From positions 1 to 64,000 of the forward strand of contig CAUYLG010039300.1 in NCBI GenBank assembly GCA_963573385.1: a stretch of DNA of 64,000 bases. The letters run 5' to 3'. Positions 53,511 to 64,000 of this stretch are shown here, in pieces; the stretch's first letter is position 1; each line of letters begins with the position of its first letter. Source of the stretch: Cacajao melanocephalus (Eukaryota > Chordata > Mammalia > Primates > Pitheciidae). A model generated the notes under the pieces. That model was not told the origin of the DNA. It worked only from the letters and a program-made list of their open reading frames with translations, and ran no database searches. The position numbers were made by a program, and so were the translations under genes.

Positions 53511-55502
53511 TAGTGCTTCCTAGTTTTGTAATCAAAATATGACCTGGAGTCAGTTAAGATGAAATTGTAACTACTTGGCACAAGTAAGACAGGGAATTTA
53601 GTGTCCTCTGTTTTAAAGCATGTTTAGCTTTTGCAATGGGAGGCTTCTTGGAAGAAAAACGTCATAATCAACTTAATAAGCCATTTCTTAAACCATGATG
53701 CATGTTTGTGTGTGGTACGTTGTGTGGTAGACAGAATACTCAACCTGAACTGAGAGGGTTTATTTCCAGGACTGATTTGATCTGTTCTAATTGTGCGGCC
53801 TTGGACCTTAGTTCCTATGGCTGTAAAAGGGGATTTAAAAAGCCACCTCACATACCACTTCATAGGCAAAAAAGTGAAAACAGAAGTGCCCCTCATGCCA
53901 ATGGCGTCACACGTCTTAAAACTGATCAGATCTTGGGTCCCATGAAACTTCTTCCTTTACAAAGCTTCCTGCAGCCCCTGCAAACGTCCATGCACCTGCC
54001 ATGTGGGCAAATCATTTCTTTATAACCCATTGACCTTACCTGTCTCTATTGGGAGTTTTAGATATTCAGTAAGCTTTTAGTGATGGTGATATGTAGAGGA
54101 CATGTAAAAAGGGAGAGAGGGAAAATCGCCTTATATTATTCCTCTTTTATAGCCAATACCTGCATTTTTTAAACGTGATTTTAAATTGGAAGGTCAGCTC
54201 CATTGTGATGGCTCCATTAAAATGTTCCATAGCCTGTATTTAAAGTATGACTATTTCCATGTTCGTCTTCCCTTGTATTTTAACTCCTCTCAATCTCAGC
54301 TCACTACCAAATAGTCTAAAGGCCAAGCATAATGTAGCCCTACAGCAAATGGCACGTCTTCAGCCCACGCTCAACACATCTCCATCATGCCTGCCAGGAG
54401 AGCTGCCATTCCCGCTAATGGCCTAGCTCACATTCCACTCCGCCTGCTTCTCACCCAGCCGGCTCAAAGCTAGCATTCAGAAAATGGCTCGATTAGGGCC
54501 AGCTCTCAGGTGTTCTGCTGGATGTCTGGGGTGGTGAGGGGGTGGGGAGGTAGAAGAATTGGCATTGTTCTTCACCTCCAGAAAGTTCACCCATCATCAT
54601 CATGACTGATTTTTCTCTTAAAGTCAGAAACATTCAGGGGAACCAAATGAGCCAGTAGTTAGGTCTCGCCCTTGCTAAGGCAGAAGACCGTAATGACTCC
54701 ATCAATAACCAGATGTGTGAACACTGGGAAAGAGGGGAAGAGCATCAGGTCCACTGGCGTGGGTGTTTATTCAGCTGTCCAGGCTTTCCCTCTAAGGGAA
54801 ACACGTGGTCAGCGGGGAACACGGAGCCCTGAGGCTGCGTATAGGCACGTGAGGTTTACGGCTGCTTCTAAAGCAGTTTAGGAAAGCAAGTTTCTCTGTA
54901 ACCACTCTGTTTTCCCACTTTCTGGCTCTAAAAGCAACCTCTGCTCCTGGATCCTGAAGCGTGAATGGCGGCAGCTCTGACCCTGTCCCCTTTCCTGGAC
55001 TCTCTCATCCTCCTGGGTGTTGCTGCTCATGCCTGGATGGCAAGAACCTGGAAATCCAGTAACCCAATAACGCTTTGGTTGCATGGGACTGATGTTCTGT
55101 GGATGCTGACATCACATTGATGGAATGACTGTGGGATCTAAACCTCCAAACCTGGTCTTACCTGCGTTATTGGAGGTGGCTGCGTGGCATGAAGTGGAGC
55201 AGATGAGCTGGAGATACGATCCATTTCTGTGTCTTCACATGCAAACGCCACCAACAGGAATACAGACGTTTCAGTCAACTCAGAAAACCACGGTGCTGTG
55301 TGGCCATTGGCTCTAAAGGAATCCAAGGATGACCACATTGCTCGATGCTTTGAGCCAATCGCCTGGCCATGTTGGAAGTACTTCTTCCTCTGAGCTCCGC
55401 GCCTGGCATGTGATGGAACTCCAGCAGCTGTTGTCAGTCTTGCAATGAATGGGATGCTTTTTCCCAGAGCGCGGACCCGGCTGTGGGCTGGAGGTTGTCC
55501 TG
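53511..55502. other. Unique sequence, nothing recognised (2 kb)
   Basis: No repeat family or supported gene. A 107-codon + strand open frame at 53702-54025 is unsupported. Confidence 0.4.
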
Positions 55503-55768
55503 GTGGAGGCCGTGAAGACACTGCTGCTCGCATTTGTGGAGGCCATGAAGACACTGCCCCTGGCATTTGCAGAGGCCGTGAAGACACTGCCCCTCGCATT
55601 CAGTGGAGGCCGTGAAGACACTGCCACTCGCATTTGTGGAGGCCGTGAAGACACTGCCGCTCGCATTCGGTGGAGGCCTTGAAGACACTGCCGCTCGCAT
55701 TTGTGGAGGCCTTGAAGACACTGCCCCTCGCATTTGTGGAGCCGTGAAGACACTGCCGCTCGCATTTC
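55503..55768. repeat. 33-bp minisatellite, eight copies
   Basis: Eight units of 33-34 bp each contain 'gtggaggccgtgaagacact' followed by 'gccgctcgcattt' or a close variant. CpG sites recur in each unit. Since 33 is a multiple of three, both strands stay open and repeat in frame. The minus strand gives an 11-residue repeat around MRAAVSSRPPQ inside a 250-codon frame (55313-56065), and the plus strand gives EAVKTLPLAF. I treat both as by-products of unit length. A real repeat protein would need transcript evidence. Confidence 0.97.
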
Positions 55769-58317
55769 ATGCTTTCTGTTCCTCCTCGTTTCTGCAGACA
55801 CTGCCTCTTTTCGGCCTTGTAGGGCCGGGGCCCTCCCGCTGAGGCAGGTCGCCTGGGAAAGGAAACTGATCTCTGTGTTGCTTCCTTCGAGTTTTGGCAG
55901 AAAACTGTCCTGCTGACTTATGGTAAAATTGTTCACAGGGGGCTTTAATGTGCTCTTCCTACGCAGTCCTGCACTTGTAAGAAGATCTTCTAGAAATGTC
56001 CGCACCTTAATCCAAGGGAAGACTCCTCTCAGGGAGCCTCTGCAACATGGAGGGTCTGCCTGCAAAGAACTGGGGACTGAAAGGACACGGGCTCTGGCCT
56101 CACATGTCTGTTGTTCTCAGAGAGTGACTGCCTCTCCACCTCAGTGCAAGCCCTGGGCCTCAGTGACAGGCAAGTCTGGGTCAGGGCTTTGGGAGCCTGG
56201 CGTCCCTGGCAGGGGGCACTGGCCTTGGATGCTTGACAGCCACCCGTAGCTTTCCCAGACACAGGTGACAGACTCTACATGCTTTCTCCCTCTGGCACAG
56301 TGAGTGGGCCACGGTCCGGCTTCATTCTCTTAATCCTTGTGTTCAAAGCGAGGTGTAAATAACCGACCACACCTTCACCTGCTACCTTTCCCAGAAGTGA
56401 AGCCAGACCAGGGAAAAGCGGTGCAGCTGCTGAACCACTCCACGTCAGCCCTCAGAGGGATGTGGGGGTGAGCCCTCCTGCCATGCATCCCCAGGAAGGT
56501 GCCGCTGCTAGCTGAGTGCACCTAGGAAGCTCCTGGGGCCCGTGGAGCCTCACCTGCGGAATGCCCGGGGTTCGGCTGCCATTCAAGAGGTAGAGAAATC
56601 CTGCTCCTTCCTTTGCTAAACAGGAGAGCCCTTGGCTGGACTGGACTTTCCAGAAATTCTTAAGGCTGGGGAATATTTCATCTCACTTGCAAGGAAAAAG
56701 TAATCTTTTAATATGCAAAATCTGGGGAATAAGTTTGGACTGAACTCCTTTGGCCTTCGGTTGAATGAAATTTCTGATCGTCCTTGCCCTGGCCAGAGGG
56801 TCACCACAGCTGAGCAGCAGGGGCACCCTCAGTCCTCCCAGCAATGGGCCTAGGGCCTGCCCCTCACATGACGGTCACAGGGGAGGACTGGGCAGACTTC
56901 CCGCTGGAGGGGGTCCTCCTGATGGGGGGACCTGTCACCCTCACCTCTCCTGGCATCAAGAGGCAGGGCCTTGGTGTAGAGGTGAGTGGGAAGTGTGGCA
57001 TGAGAGCCAGGGCCCTGGTGTAGAGGCGAGCAGGAAGCATGGCTGGCCCCGGTGCCCGGGAGGGAAATGCGATGCCCTACCTGTCTCCACTTTGGTTCTA
57101 CTTTTTGGCCAAGCACTGACAACAGAGTGTTTTGTTAGAATGCGTGTTTTCCACTAGTAGACATTTTACTATCAAATATGTTGAGATTGGTCTGTGAACG
57201 CTTTTGGCGTCTTCACTAGTTCTGAGATACAGGGTGCATCACCTGTGGTAGGACTCGCTCCTGGAAGGGCTGGTGACAGGAAGAGGGTGAAGTGCCACAG
57301 ATTCCCCAGGATTGGAAAGTGCCCCTGATGCAGGGACGGGAGGGGCAGGGTGGGCAACAGAAGGTCCAGGAGTTTCCTGAAGAATTTGTCCACCCACCAC
57401 CCTCCCCTTTGGGGCCGTCAGCCCCGGATGTTCCCACCTGTGCAGGTGAGCGGGCTCCTCTGCAGGCTGCCTCTGGGGGGCAGAGTCTGTGCCACTTCCT
57501 ACCCCCCACCCTGCCCTCCCTGCTGTTCCGGCCCCTCAGTGGCTCTTGCTCCTGGCGAGGGCCCTGACTCTGGGTTCTAGTGACACCAAGGGGTGCGGTG
57601 TTCCCCTTGTGGATAACCTCATGGCCTGCATCAACTTTATGAGAAATATTCGTATCAATTTTCCTGCTGAAAGACCGGGAGTGCCTCTGTGGGCCTGAGG
57701 AGGCCTGAGCCTGGACTCCTCCTACACTGAGTGGAAGCCTGAGCTGTCCTGCCACAAGGTTTTTATAAAGGTCTATCGACGAATGCACTGAGCATGCTTT
57801 TGTGCAAATGGATATGCTGCAGGAGAAACAATCACCCTTATAATTGGGAAAGCCCGTGGCTGCCACGGGTCCACCACACCGTCCCACTGATGTCAGCCAC
57901 ACCAGGGCCAGGTTTCAACAGAGAATGAGGAATGAAGGCGCCCCTTTAGTTTTCTTTTTGAGAATTCCAAGTTCGGCTTCCCTCTCTACCTTCCCCTCCT
58001 CTCTCCTTCCTCGGCCTTCACTCCCACGCCTTCCCTTCCAGGCTCTGCCTTCTGCAGGGACTCCATCTTGGCTGGTGGGGAGGACCTGCGGAGGCCGAGC
58101 AGGGGAGCATTGTCTTCCTCCCTCCCTGTCACCACAGGTTCATGCGGAACAGTCACCCTCCTGAGCAGGACGGCCTGCAGAGGCTGCAGAGATGGCCCCG
58201 GAGAGGACTGCCCATTCCGGGCCCCACACGAGAGAAGCGCAGATCTTCTCGGCCTCCGAGCGTCTCGGTGTGCAGCGTCTGCATTCTCCTGTGCTGCTTC
58301 TTCCTCTTTCACTTTTC
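55769..58317. other. GC-rich unique sequence, no gene called
   Basis: Open frames of up to 228 codons (57216-57902, -) overlap + strand frames of similar length. I see no domain or splice structure. Confidence 0.4.
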
Positions 58318-58445
58318 TCTTTTTTTATTTTTCTTTTTAAATTTTTTATTTCAATAGGTTTCTGGGAAACAAGTGGTGTCTGGCTCTGTGAATAAGTTTT
58401 TAGTGGTGATCGCTGAGATTTTGGGGCACCCATCACCGGAATACT
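58318..58445 (-). mobile_element. 5'-truncated LINE-1 3' end, antisense
   Basis: A T-rich start 'tctttttttatttttcttt' is followed by 'tttatttcaataggtttct', 'gggaaacaagtggtgtctg', 'aagtttttagtggtgatcg' and 'tggggcacccatcaccgga'. This is the inverted 3' UTR of a relatively young L1 (L1PB/L1MA-like). Truncation occurs after about 125 bp. Confidence 0.88.
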
Positions 58446-58522
58446 TTTCTCTTCTTCCCTCTCCTCACTTTCCCCTTCTTTCTTCCCTCCTCTTCCCTCC
58501 CCACTTCTCTCTCTTCCCCGAC
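58446..58522. repeat. Polypyrimidine low-complexity tract
   Basis: CT-rich with no strict unit, adjoining the L1 truncation point. Confidence 0.85.
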
Positions 58523-59913
58523 TTCAGCATCCAAATCAAAACCAAACGCAATAAAGAAGAAAAGTCCTGCGGTTCCCCAGCCCTCGCCCCAAGTGGGGAG
58601 GAGGGCACGTCTGAAACTCCCTGTCTGCTGACAAAGGGAAAGGTAGTGAAAAGCTCCCTCTCTTTCAAGAGACCTGGCCGCCGCCGTCATCCTGCCTTAG
58701 AATTAGACATCATAGACATCCAAAACAAAAACAGCAGATCCAACGCCGTCCACGAGATACACATTCCCCAATTGCTAATGTTTCCTTTTGATAACTAAAA
58801 AGACTGTGCACATTAAATAAAAGGAGATTTAATTTCTAGTTTAAATACAGCTGCTGTGATTCTTATGCACCACACAGCTGTGGTGAGGCTGGCACGAGGC
58901 CACGGCGCGGAGGCCCTTCGAGCCGGTCCGCATTGTCTCTGACACGCGTACACAGAGCGTCCTGGAGTGCTTGGGGAAGATTTTTATTCATTCTCAGGTC
59001 TGCACTGCATCTCGGGGATGAGCCTCCCGAGCCCACACCTCGGGGCTCCTTGCACCTGTCAAATCATTTTATTTTTCTCCCTCTGGCAATGTTTTTTGTA
59101 GGGGGAAATAATTTGTTTTACCATTTCTCTTCCAATTCTGGGCAGAGACAGACCTAATAGAGTGCAATATTTCTTAGTCTCCCTAAAAAATTTCTTTTCA
59201 ATAAAAAGGACTGATCACATGTTTTTATTTTGAAAACCACGAGAGCAGAATTTGGGGTTGGAGTCTTAAAGAGACATTGTCAATCTGGGTCTGCGTCTCT
59301 CGGGGTAGGGGGAAGAAATTCCTGCCAACTGGTGTCATTCTCGATGCATCTCAGAATGAAAATAATCTTAGAAGATATAGGAAAAAATTAGAAAGATGAA
59401 AGTCTTCAAGGACATCCTGACCACTTATTTTAATTTAGTAGCTCTCCTCCAGGAGGCCTGAGCATTTCCTGCTCTGTTCAATCAAGGAGGCTTGTTGCCA
59501 TTGGGTTGCCTGAGGCTGGTATTTCCTAGAGCCCTCTGGAGTCCTGATGTGGGACCACGCTTGCCTGGAGAGGATTTAACCTCAGGAAGGGTCTCACAGC
59601 CACCTTAGCCTTTGAGCATTTATATGGCTCCAAAGTGTGGCGATGACCCACCTCCTTCGAAGCCCCCTCCTCCTGGGCACAGCTCTGCAGACCCCTTAGC
59701 ACTGCCCTCAGCCTCTGCCTCCAGCCTCTGACCCCATCTCATTGAACATGAAGTGGACTTCCCAGTGCAGCTTGCAAAGGGAGAGTGTGAAGACTTTGCA
59801 GCCCGAGGAAGAGCCAAGGTGACATCCTAGCAAAGGAGGTGGAGACTTTGGCCTCACTTCCCCTTAGCAATGTTGCCAATGCAATCCCTCCCCTGCAGAG
59901 ACTCTGTGAGCCC
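58523..59913. other. Unique sequence, nothing recognised
   Basis: No recognisable feature. Confidence 0.4.
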
Positions 59914-60262
59914 CTGGGGCTGCCGTAACAAAGTGCACAGCCTGGGGCTTGAACAACAGAAATTTGTTCCCCACAGTTCTGGAACCTGGAAGTCCAAGAT
60001 CAGGGTGCTGGCAGGGTTGGTTTTCCTGGGGCCTCTCTCCTTGGCTTGCAGATGGCCGTCTCCTCCCTGCGTCCTCACATGGCCTCTCGGTGCGAGTCTG
60101 TGTCCTGATATCCTCTCCTCATAAGGACATCAGTCAGACTGAATGAGGGCCACCCTAGTGACCACATTTTCCCTCGATTTCCTCTGTAAGACCCCATTAC
60201 CAAATGCAGCTGCCTTCTGAGGGACTTGAGGTCTGGGCTGCAGTTTATGATTCTGTGGCCAC
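59914..60262 (-). mobile_element. MaLR-type LTR (MLT1/MST group), antisense
   Basis: The inverted landmarks are 'tggggctgccgtaacaaag', 'aacaacagaaatttgttcc', 'ccacagttctggaacctgg', 'aagtccaagatcagggtgc', 'cttgcagatggccgtctcc', 'ctcacatggcctctcggtg', 'ctcctcataaggacatcag' and 'gggccaccctagtgaccac'. It is the same kind of element as at 13.7 kb. Confidence 0.82.
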
Positions 60263-60459
60263 AGCACAAGCTGAGCCTATAGGGAGGGTGTGCAATGAGG
60301 ACCTTCAGCTTAGAACACAGGTCCAGGCTACTCCAGGGTGACACAAGTGTCCCTTATCCCTTAGCCCAGACAGTTGAGACACAGCCACCCTGACTATCCT
60401 GGGAGCGAGCTCACCAATGGCAAGAGAAGGAAAGGATAAAGGGTCTGAGCAGAAGTGTG

Positions 60460-60570
60460 AACAGGGACCCAAGACCCAGCTCAGCTGTTCACAAACTCAT
60501 GTGACATGGGAAGGTGACTTCATTCCTCTGTGAAAGGAAAAGGTAGGGTAAATGACCTCAGAGGTCCTGG
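60460..60570 (+). mobile_element. Possible MIR relic (sense)
   Basis: 'gggaaggtgacttcattcc' and 'tctgtgaaaggaaaaggta' faintly match the MIR core ('cttcctcatctgtaaaatg'). Confidence 0.35.
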
Positions 60571-60605
60571 ACACACACCATGTTGACCAGACACAAGAAA
60601 GAACA

Positions 60606-60812
60606 TAGAGTCAGCAAACTACAGCCTGAAGGCTGCATCTGGCCTGCCATCTATCTTTGTCAATAAAGTTTTATTGGAACACAGCCACATTCATTCACTT
60701 ACACATTATCTCCACGCCACCACGGAGAGTTGACGGAGACTGTGGGGCCTGTAGTGCCTTAAGCTTTTCTATCTTGCCCTTTACAGAAAACGCTATCCAA
60801 TGCCTGGACTAG
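60606..60812 (+). mobile_element. Non-autonomous hAT-type DNA transposon relic
   Basis: It starts 'agagtcagcaaactacagc' and contains 'tcaataaagttttattggaa', 'cacagccacattcattcac' and 'atcttgccctttacagaaaa'. That is the order of a MER1-type hAT-Charlie MITE in mammals. The 3' inverted terminus has decayed. I do not commit to a MER number. Confidence 0.75.
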
Positions 60813-63629
60813 AGCACTGAAATTTGGCAATGATTGAGTTTTGTTGGGAGGGTGCAGTCTGGCAGAACTGATGTATTAAGCTTCAGTGGGATGTCTATTC
60901 ATTTGCCATAATATGCAATATTTGCTTGAGTCTGTGTGGGTTGAAGTTGAAACTTCGGGGAACAGCAGGCCACCCATTGCAGGCCCAGAAACTCTCAGCC
61001 ATGCAGGATTTCTACCCTCCCTCCTCCCTCCCCCAGGCCCAGCAGATGGAGTGTAGACATAGTCAACGAAAGGAGCAAGAATGGGGAAAACAGGATGAAG
61101 GCTGACAGACAGGGTTGTGTCAGGGGCCCAGCACTGCCCACCTTGGGCAGTAGTGTGTGCCTGTGATTAGAAGGTGGGGTGGGGAGGGGCAGCATTCGGT
61201 CAGGGGCTGAGAACCGCGCAGGAAGGGATTTCCGTAGGTGCCAAGGCAAGGGTCACCCACACCCCCATAGCTACGCTCCTTCGATGCCTCAGCTGTAAGG
61301 ACGTTCAGCTGTCCTCAGCTGGCCCACTGAGCAGTGCCCTGCAGATTGGGAAAGGCCTGACACACTCAGGCTCAGGTATCACCGGGCAGGTGCAGCTGCC
61401 TCCAGTTCCTGTCTCCAGGGCGTGCGGGAGGCGGTCCCTAGGGGCAGAACAGTTGAGAGGAGCAGATGAAAGATTGGCAGAGGAGCACTCAGCTGAGGCC
61501 CTTCCATCTGAGCACACAGGGCCCCTGCCCCACTGGAGCCAGAGCCGGGCCCAGCTTCCGTGGAGAGGGGATGCCCTGACCCTGCCTCCGACGCTCTCCA
61601 CACCCACCCACCTCAGGGAAGCATGATCTAGTAGGTAGAGAACTGCTGAGGGTGTTTCTCGGATGCTCGATTTCTCTGTGGTTTGAGGGATTATTTCTTC
61701 CCTTCAAGGCTAAGAAAGGGATTTAGCCACGTCCAGGATGGCCGGTACAACCTGGCCGGTCTGGACGGCATCTTGGGGTTGCAGCCGCCACTGCCTCCAG
61801 GACAGTGTGGCCAAGGCCTGTCTGAGAGGGCTCTTCTCACGCCCCCATTCTTCTCTGATTTCTGTAAACTCCTGTTCATCCTGCCTGAGAGCCTGGGTTC
61901 TGCCCCTGCCCTGAGAGCTGGCCATCCAGAGCGATGTGGGCCATGCCTCAAGTGTGGGGTCCCATTCTCCTGCTTGCTATGCTGTGCAGCCCGGCTGGGA
62001 ACCCCGCCCCCTCCCAGGCACCCTGGCCCCTGCCCGCTGCTTCTCTGCAGCCTTTTCCTCTGCCAGGCCTCCCTGGTTCCACCTCCGTGTTCCAACAAAC
62101 TCGAAGCTGGCTGAGCATTGGGGGTGTTCTGCTGATATTTCAGCTCCTTCCTGGGGCAGGCAGGTGCAGACTGTCAGGATTCCGGTGGGAGGAGAACATC
62201 CCTGGCCTTCTGGAAGGGGCTTCCGGAAACCGCCCTCACTGCCCACCACACAGCCCTGGGGTGTTGGACTCAGCGTGGACAGTTGCAGGAAGCCCTGTGC
62301 CCGGGGCCCTCTGGACGCCGGATAGCAGCATGAGTGTCCTTAGCAGCTGGGCAGGAAGGGCGAGCTGAAGCAGGGATACCCCTAGGAGGGGATGCCTCAC
62401 GGGCTCGCTGGGTCCCTGGCGAGGTTTATGTAGTGCCCACCATGTTCAAGGCGTGGGAGAAGGTGTTGGCCGGCTGCATTGTGCAGGCGTCTGGCCTCGT
62501 CCTTCACCACTGAGAACCACCCAGCAGCTGTCACCGGTCAGCACACGTGCCCTGAGGCCCTCACATGAGCCAGATGCTCCTGAGGGCTGGGGACAGAGCC
62601 GCCCCCATCAGAGGTGCGGTTGTCTCCTTGGGAGTGGACACACACGTGCCCATATGCACACTCAACACACAGACACACACATGCAAAAATGAGAGAGAGG
62701 GAATAGGAGGTCCAGAGAGGGGCTGGTAGCCTCGGGCTGTGAGTTCTGTGAAGGGGTCATCAGGCTCTGGATGGAGCAAAGCCAGGACTTCGCGCTTTCC
62801 TCAAACCTGAAAGCCGGGCTGGCCCTGTCCCTGGAGGGCACTGGCCTTCAGAGCCACCACCGTGTTGGCCTAGGGCGACACAAAACGGCCCAGCCTGGCC
62901 CAGCCTGCGCTCAGAGTCACGGAAGGGGTTGGACAGGCAGCACAGGGCAGTCGGGCCTCCCAGAGGAGGGACAGCACCAGCTTCACGGCTTTTCACAGCT
63001 TCCTTTCCATCCTTCCCTTTCCCTTTCTCTCTTCCTCCAGCCTTGGCCTGCAGTGCCCATCTCCCCCGGGTGGCCCCATTCTCCTCTTGGAGGCCTGACT
63101 GTCCCATTGACCTTGATGTCTCACCCAAATCTCACGCCTAAGCTGGAGAACCAAGGAAATTCCAGAGGCTGCAGTTCACTTTTGACATATTCCATTCCAT
63201 ATGACATTTAGTTTTGTCTTTATGTGGCATTTTGTGCTCAGTATGTGTCTGTCTCCTTCTTATGGCCCCTGATGAGTCCTAGAGACTGTGAGGTGAAGGG
63301 TGAGAGGGGTGAGGGTGTGATGACATGGTCAGGAAACGCTTTGTGGAGAAGGTCTTTGTGCCAGTCTTAGAAGACGGATAGGACTTGGACAAGAAGGCAT
63401 TCGAGGTCAGAATGTTTCGGGTGGAAGAAAACGACAACCCACGGGCCAGAGGAGCAACGCTTCCTAGAAACCTCAGACACACCTCCGGGCTACCCTGGGT
63501 GCAGCCATTGGTGGTTTTGACACGTGGCGTGAGTCACACCCTCCACTTCTCAAGCTGAGGCTCCTGCTCACGGCACAGGTAGAGGAGTGGAGTTCATTCA
63601 GAGATTAAATTTCTGGGCAGGCCGCATTG
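60813..63629. other. GC-rich unique sequence, no gene called (2.8 kb)
   Basis: Open frames of 135-150 codons overlap on both strands (for example 61683-62114 + against 61691-62098 -), the pattern of stop-poor GC-rich DNA. Short CA-rich words lie at 62637-62685. Confidence 0.4.
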
Positions 63630-63990
63630 ATTATTGTCAGACCGATGTTCCTTAAACACTGCTGCCATCATGTCTCCACCGTTTACGAAGAGCTACAGTG
63701 GTTACTCACTGCATATAGGGTAATACCCAAACTCCTTGGAGACCCTCTGCCTTCAAGAATCCTCCCCCACCCCGACACCCCCTGCTGCTCTGCAAATCTC
63801 ACCCATCTTTGGGCCCAGCCTCCTCCCTGAAGCCGTCACAAACCGTAAACTCTGGGCCATCCATCCCCCTTTGCCCTGGCAGGCGTGTCTGGATCATCTC
63901 CTCTCTGGTTATGGTTTTAGATCATGCAGGGAAGATTTTTTTTCACACTATTTCCTCAGCTCAAAGTTCCCTTCTTTCTCAATCATCTTT
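63630..63990 (+). mobile_element. L2 3' fragment (sense), reaching the window end
   Basis: 'cttaaacactgctgccatca', 'tgcatatagggtaataccca', 'aactccttggagaccctctg' and 'ctcctccctgaagccgtcac' follow the L2 3' end. It may continue beyond the window. Confidence 0.65.
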
Positions 63991-64000
63991 CTCCTTCAGA

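Noticed and set aside
55313..56065. 250-codon minus-strand frame with an 11-residue repeat
   Set aside because: The repeat comes from a 33-bp minisatellite whose plus strand is equally open. No flanking coding evidence. Kept only as a finding to test.
61174..62368. Cluster of 130-150-codon frames on both strands
   Set aside because: Mutually overlapping frames in stop-poor GC-rich sequence, with no recognisable domain or exon structure.

Overview
This is mammalian, almost certainly human or another simian primate, nuclear DNA. The evidence is the repeat content: full-length dimeric Alu elements on both strands, a THE1/MST-type MaLR LTR, older MLT1/MST-like LTRs, MIR and L2 relics, and old LINE-1 fragments. 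Alu restricts it to primates and THE1 points to simians. There is no bacterial-type gene organisation and I find no convincing complete protein-coding gene. Nearly all the open reading frames come from simple repeats, minisatellites, Alu/L1 pieces or GC-rich chance. The window reads as intergenic or deep-intronic sequence. Several large GC- or CA-rich variable-number repeats are present, as is common in (but not proof of) distal chromosome arms.

Layout. 1-1140 is a CA-rich minisatellite cut by the window edge. 1377-1430 is a perfectly alternating purine/pyrimidine palindromic CA/TG tract. 3595-4812 is a MIR followed by a 1-kb degenerate TTAGCA-like hexamer array containing a 380-bp duplication. 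6.8-11.2 kb is AT-rich and made of a tandem duplication, an antisense L1, two MaLR-like LTRs and an L2 fragment. 12.1-12.5 kb is a TG/GA purine tract. 13.5-14.1 kb is an L2 fragment plus LTR. 16.4-16.9 kb is a 35-bp minisatellite. 17-24 kb carries MIRs, an ERV-like LTR and two Alus, one with an internal micro-inversion. 24437-24750 is an open segment flanked by good splice consensus, the only exon-like object I would test. 27.5-30.6 kb holds three Alus and a dinucleotide/tetranucleotide block. 30.6-38.1 kb is repeat-poor apart from short relics, but contains a small, clear, two-piece templated insertion. 38.3-46.9 kb contains Alus, MaLR LTRs, an L1 piece and a decayed ERV-L-like pol. 46.9-53.5 kb contains a tandem duplication, an inverted duplication around an L2/LTR pair, and nested L1/Alu. 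55.5-55.8 kb is a 33-bp minisatellite. 58-64 kb has an L1 3' end, an LTR, a hAT MITE-like element and a terminal L2 fragment.

No set of genes here works together. The biology on view is genome evolution: retrotransposition with readable target-site duplications, minisatellite growth, and small replication-error rearrangements. I did not find a previously undescribed multi-gene system. The strongest unusual items are the 36.6-kb templated insertion, the Alu micro-inversion at 22.5 kb, the inverted duplication at 48.9/49.6 kb, and the candidate exon at 24.4 kb. Repeat family names are from memory of consensus sequences and subfamily labels are deliberately broad.
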